Positions 62,870-64,000 of a stretch of DNA of 64,000 bases are shown here, piece by piece. Under the pieces are notes generated by a model that saw only the letters and a program-made list of their open reading frames with translations, made no database searches and was not told where the DNA came from. Both the position numbers and the translations under genes were made by a program. Position 1 is the first letter of the stretch, and each line of letters begins with the position of its first letter. Origin of the DNA: Silene latifolia (Eukaryota; Streptophyta; Magnoliopsida; Caryophyllales; Caryophyllaceae); the NCBI RefSeq assembly GCF_048544455.1, contig NC_133532.1, positions 17,362,948 through 17,426,947 of the forward strand, given 5' to 3'.

Positions 62870-63970
62870 TCCCCGTAACCAAACATACCTGATCAAAAAG
62901 GTTAGGAAAACGTTCTCGCATAGCTTCATCGGGTTCCCATGTGGCTTCCTCCACATTATGATTAGACCAAAGGATCTTGAGTAAGACCGTCTCACCATTC
63001 CGGGTCTTACGAACCTTGCGATCAAGAATCTCCTTAGGAATCTCGGCGTAGGACAATGATTCATCAAGCTCGATGTTCTCCATCTCAAGGATATGCGACG
63101 GATCGCTCACATACTTCCGAAGTTGAGATACATGAAAAACATTGTGTACTCTATCCAAAGCTGGTGGTAACGCTAACCTGTAGGCCACCTCGCCAACACG
63201 GTCCAAAATTTCATAAGGACCTATAAACTTTTGGCTTAGCTTACCCTTTTTCCCAAACCTCATAACACCTCGCATAGGTGACACTTTTAACAGAACCTTG
63301 TCACCTACCATAAACTCAATGTCCTTGCGGTGCAAGTCGGCGTAGCTCTTCTGACGATCTTGAGTTGCTCTCATCTTTTGCCGAATTAACTGGATCTGCT
63401 CTACCATATCTTGAACCAGCTGTGGCCCTAAAACCACCGTCTCAGAACTATCATCCCAACAAACTGGACTTCGGCATTTCCGGCCATACAAAGCTTCAAA
63501 AGGTGCCATCCCAATGCTTGTATGATAACTGTTATTGTATGAAAACTCGATCAAATCAAGCTGTCTTCCCAATCGCCCCAAAGTCCATAACACATGCCCT
63601 CAAAGATGTCCTCTAAGGTCTTGATGGTCCGTTAAATCGACCATTAGTCAGGATGAAAGGTCTGTACTCATCTTTAAAGTTGTACCCATCAACTCTTGCA
63701 GCTCTTGCCAAAACTTGGATATGAACCTCGCATCACGATCAGAAACGATATCTTTAGGTATACCATGTAACCGAACCACATGCTTCCTATAACCCAATGC
63801 TAGCTGCATCTTAGACCAAGTATCTTTCATGGGAACGAAATGGGCTGACTTGGTTAACCGATCAACAATTACCCAAATCATGTTGTTACCTTGTTGTGAC
63901 CTAGGTAATCCCACAATGAAGTCCATGGATATCGACTCCCACTTCCACTCGGGTACTTTCAAAGACTGAA
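62870..63970 (-). pseudogene. Integrase and chromodomain-like region of the right-hand chromovirus
   Basis: In element sense this shows the integrase core (WKWESISMDFIVGLPRS, VDRLTKSAHFVPMKDTWS, GIPKDIVSDRDARF), then FEALYGRKCRSPVCWDD, the GPYEILDRVG and VFHVSQLRKYV phrases of the integrase C-terminus, and an LWSNHNVEEATWEPDE chromodomain-like end. These are hallmark phrases of plant Tekay/Del-type elements. The region is incomplete at the window edge and broken. Confidence 0.88.
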
Positions 63971-64000
63971 TCTTACCTTGTGGTCTCCTTTGTTCACCCT

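Larger units (their letters stand above)
61321..64000 (-). mobile_element. Ty3/Gypsy chromovirus (Tekay/Del-like), 3' part, continues past the window
   Basis: Element sense is minus. The 3' LTR is 61321-62652 (1332 bp; element-sense TGTAACACTACGG to GGGTGTTGCA). A purine tract (AAGGGGGGAAGA in element sense) lies at its internal side, next to CTTCGGGACGAAGTTC. Integrase core and C-terminal sequence (WKWESISMDFIVGLP, YGRKCRSPVCWDD) and a chromodomain-like tail occupy roughly 62870-63970. It is related to, but clearly distinct from, the chromovirus at 13850-22712. One or two breaks are visible in the part present. The 5' half and its LTR are outside the window. Confidence 0.9.

Overview
The window is nuclear DNA of a flowering plant, most likely a eudicot. 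Two spliced genes of plant type lie in the first 11 kb. Almost everything after that is a nest of transposable elements: LINEs, Stowaway MITEs, SINEs, a foldback element, and Ty3/Gypsy elements of the chromovirus (Tekay/Del-like) and Athila-like groups. The species cannot be fixed from the sequence; Caryophyllales is a guess.

Layout. 1-2026: a decayed, internally deleted plant L1-type LINE on the + strand. 2808-5018: a complete four-exon LSM5 gene (+), encoding a 91-residue subunit of the Lsm ring. 5937-10730: a complete five-exon pectate-lyase-family gene (-) of 395 residues, convergent with LSM5. Its introns hold SINE and Stowaway copies. 11581-12784: a foldback element with about 300 bp inverted ends, sitting inside an (ATT)n tract. 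12818-13118: the 3' end of another LINE (-).

From 13119 to about 60015 one L1-type LINE (-) acts as the scaffold for nested insertions. A chromovirus (13850-22712, target duplication ATACA) and a 25-kb tandem array of a non-coding LTR element (22995-48308, target duplication GAAAA) each interrupt it. The array reads LTR-internal-LTR-internal-LTR-partial internal. Its middle LTR is interrupted by a second non-coding LTR element with 3.9-kb LTRs (30561-40432, target duplication CTATA). Beside the LINE, a long (ATT)n tract was split by an Athila-like element (48954-59856, -) that has gag and protease but no recognisable RT, RNase H or integrase. That element in turn carries a solo LTR of the array family (55747-58215, target duplication CTGTG). 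A further chromovirus (-) begins at 61321 and runs off the window.

The most unusual signal is in the LTRs. The array-family LTR holds about 19 successive hairpins. In its second block the loop is nearly constant while the stem sequences change in a complementary way, and the diverged solo LTR keeps the pairing with other loops. The Athila-like element carries about eleven pairs of the palindrome GTCGATCGAC spaced nearly always 20-21 bp apart, and the unrelated chromovirus at 61-62 kb has a different palindrome repeated every 19-21 bp. Many differences between otherwise near-identical repeat copies fall at CAG/CTG sites, which suggests either a methylation-linked base-calling artefact or an unusual mutation process.
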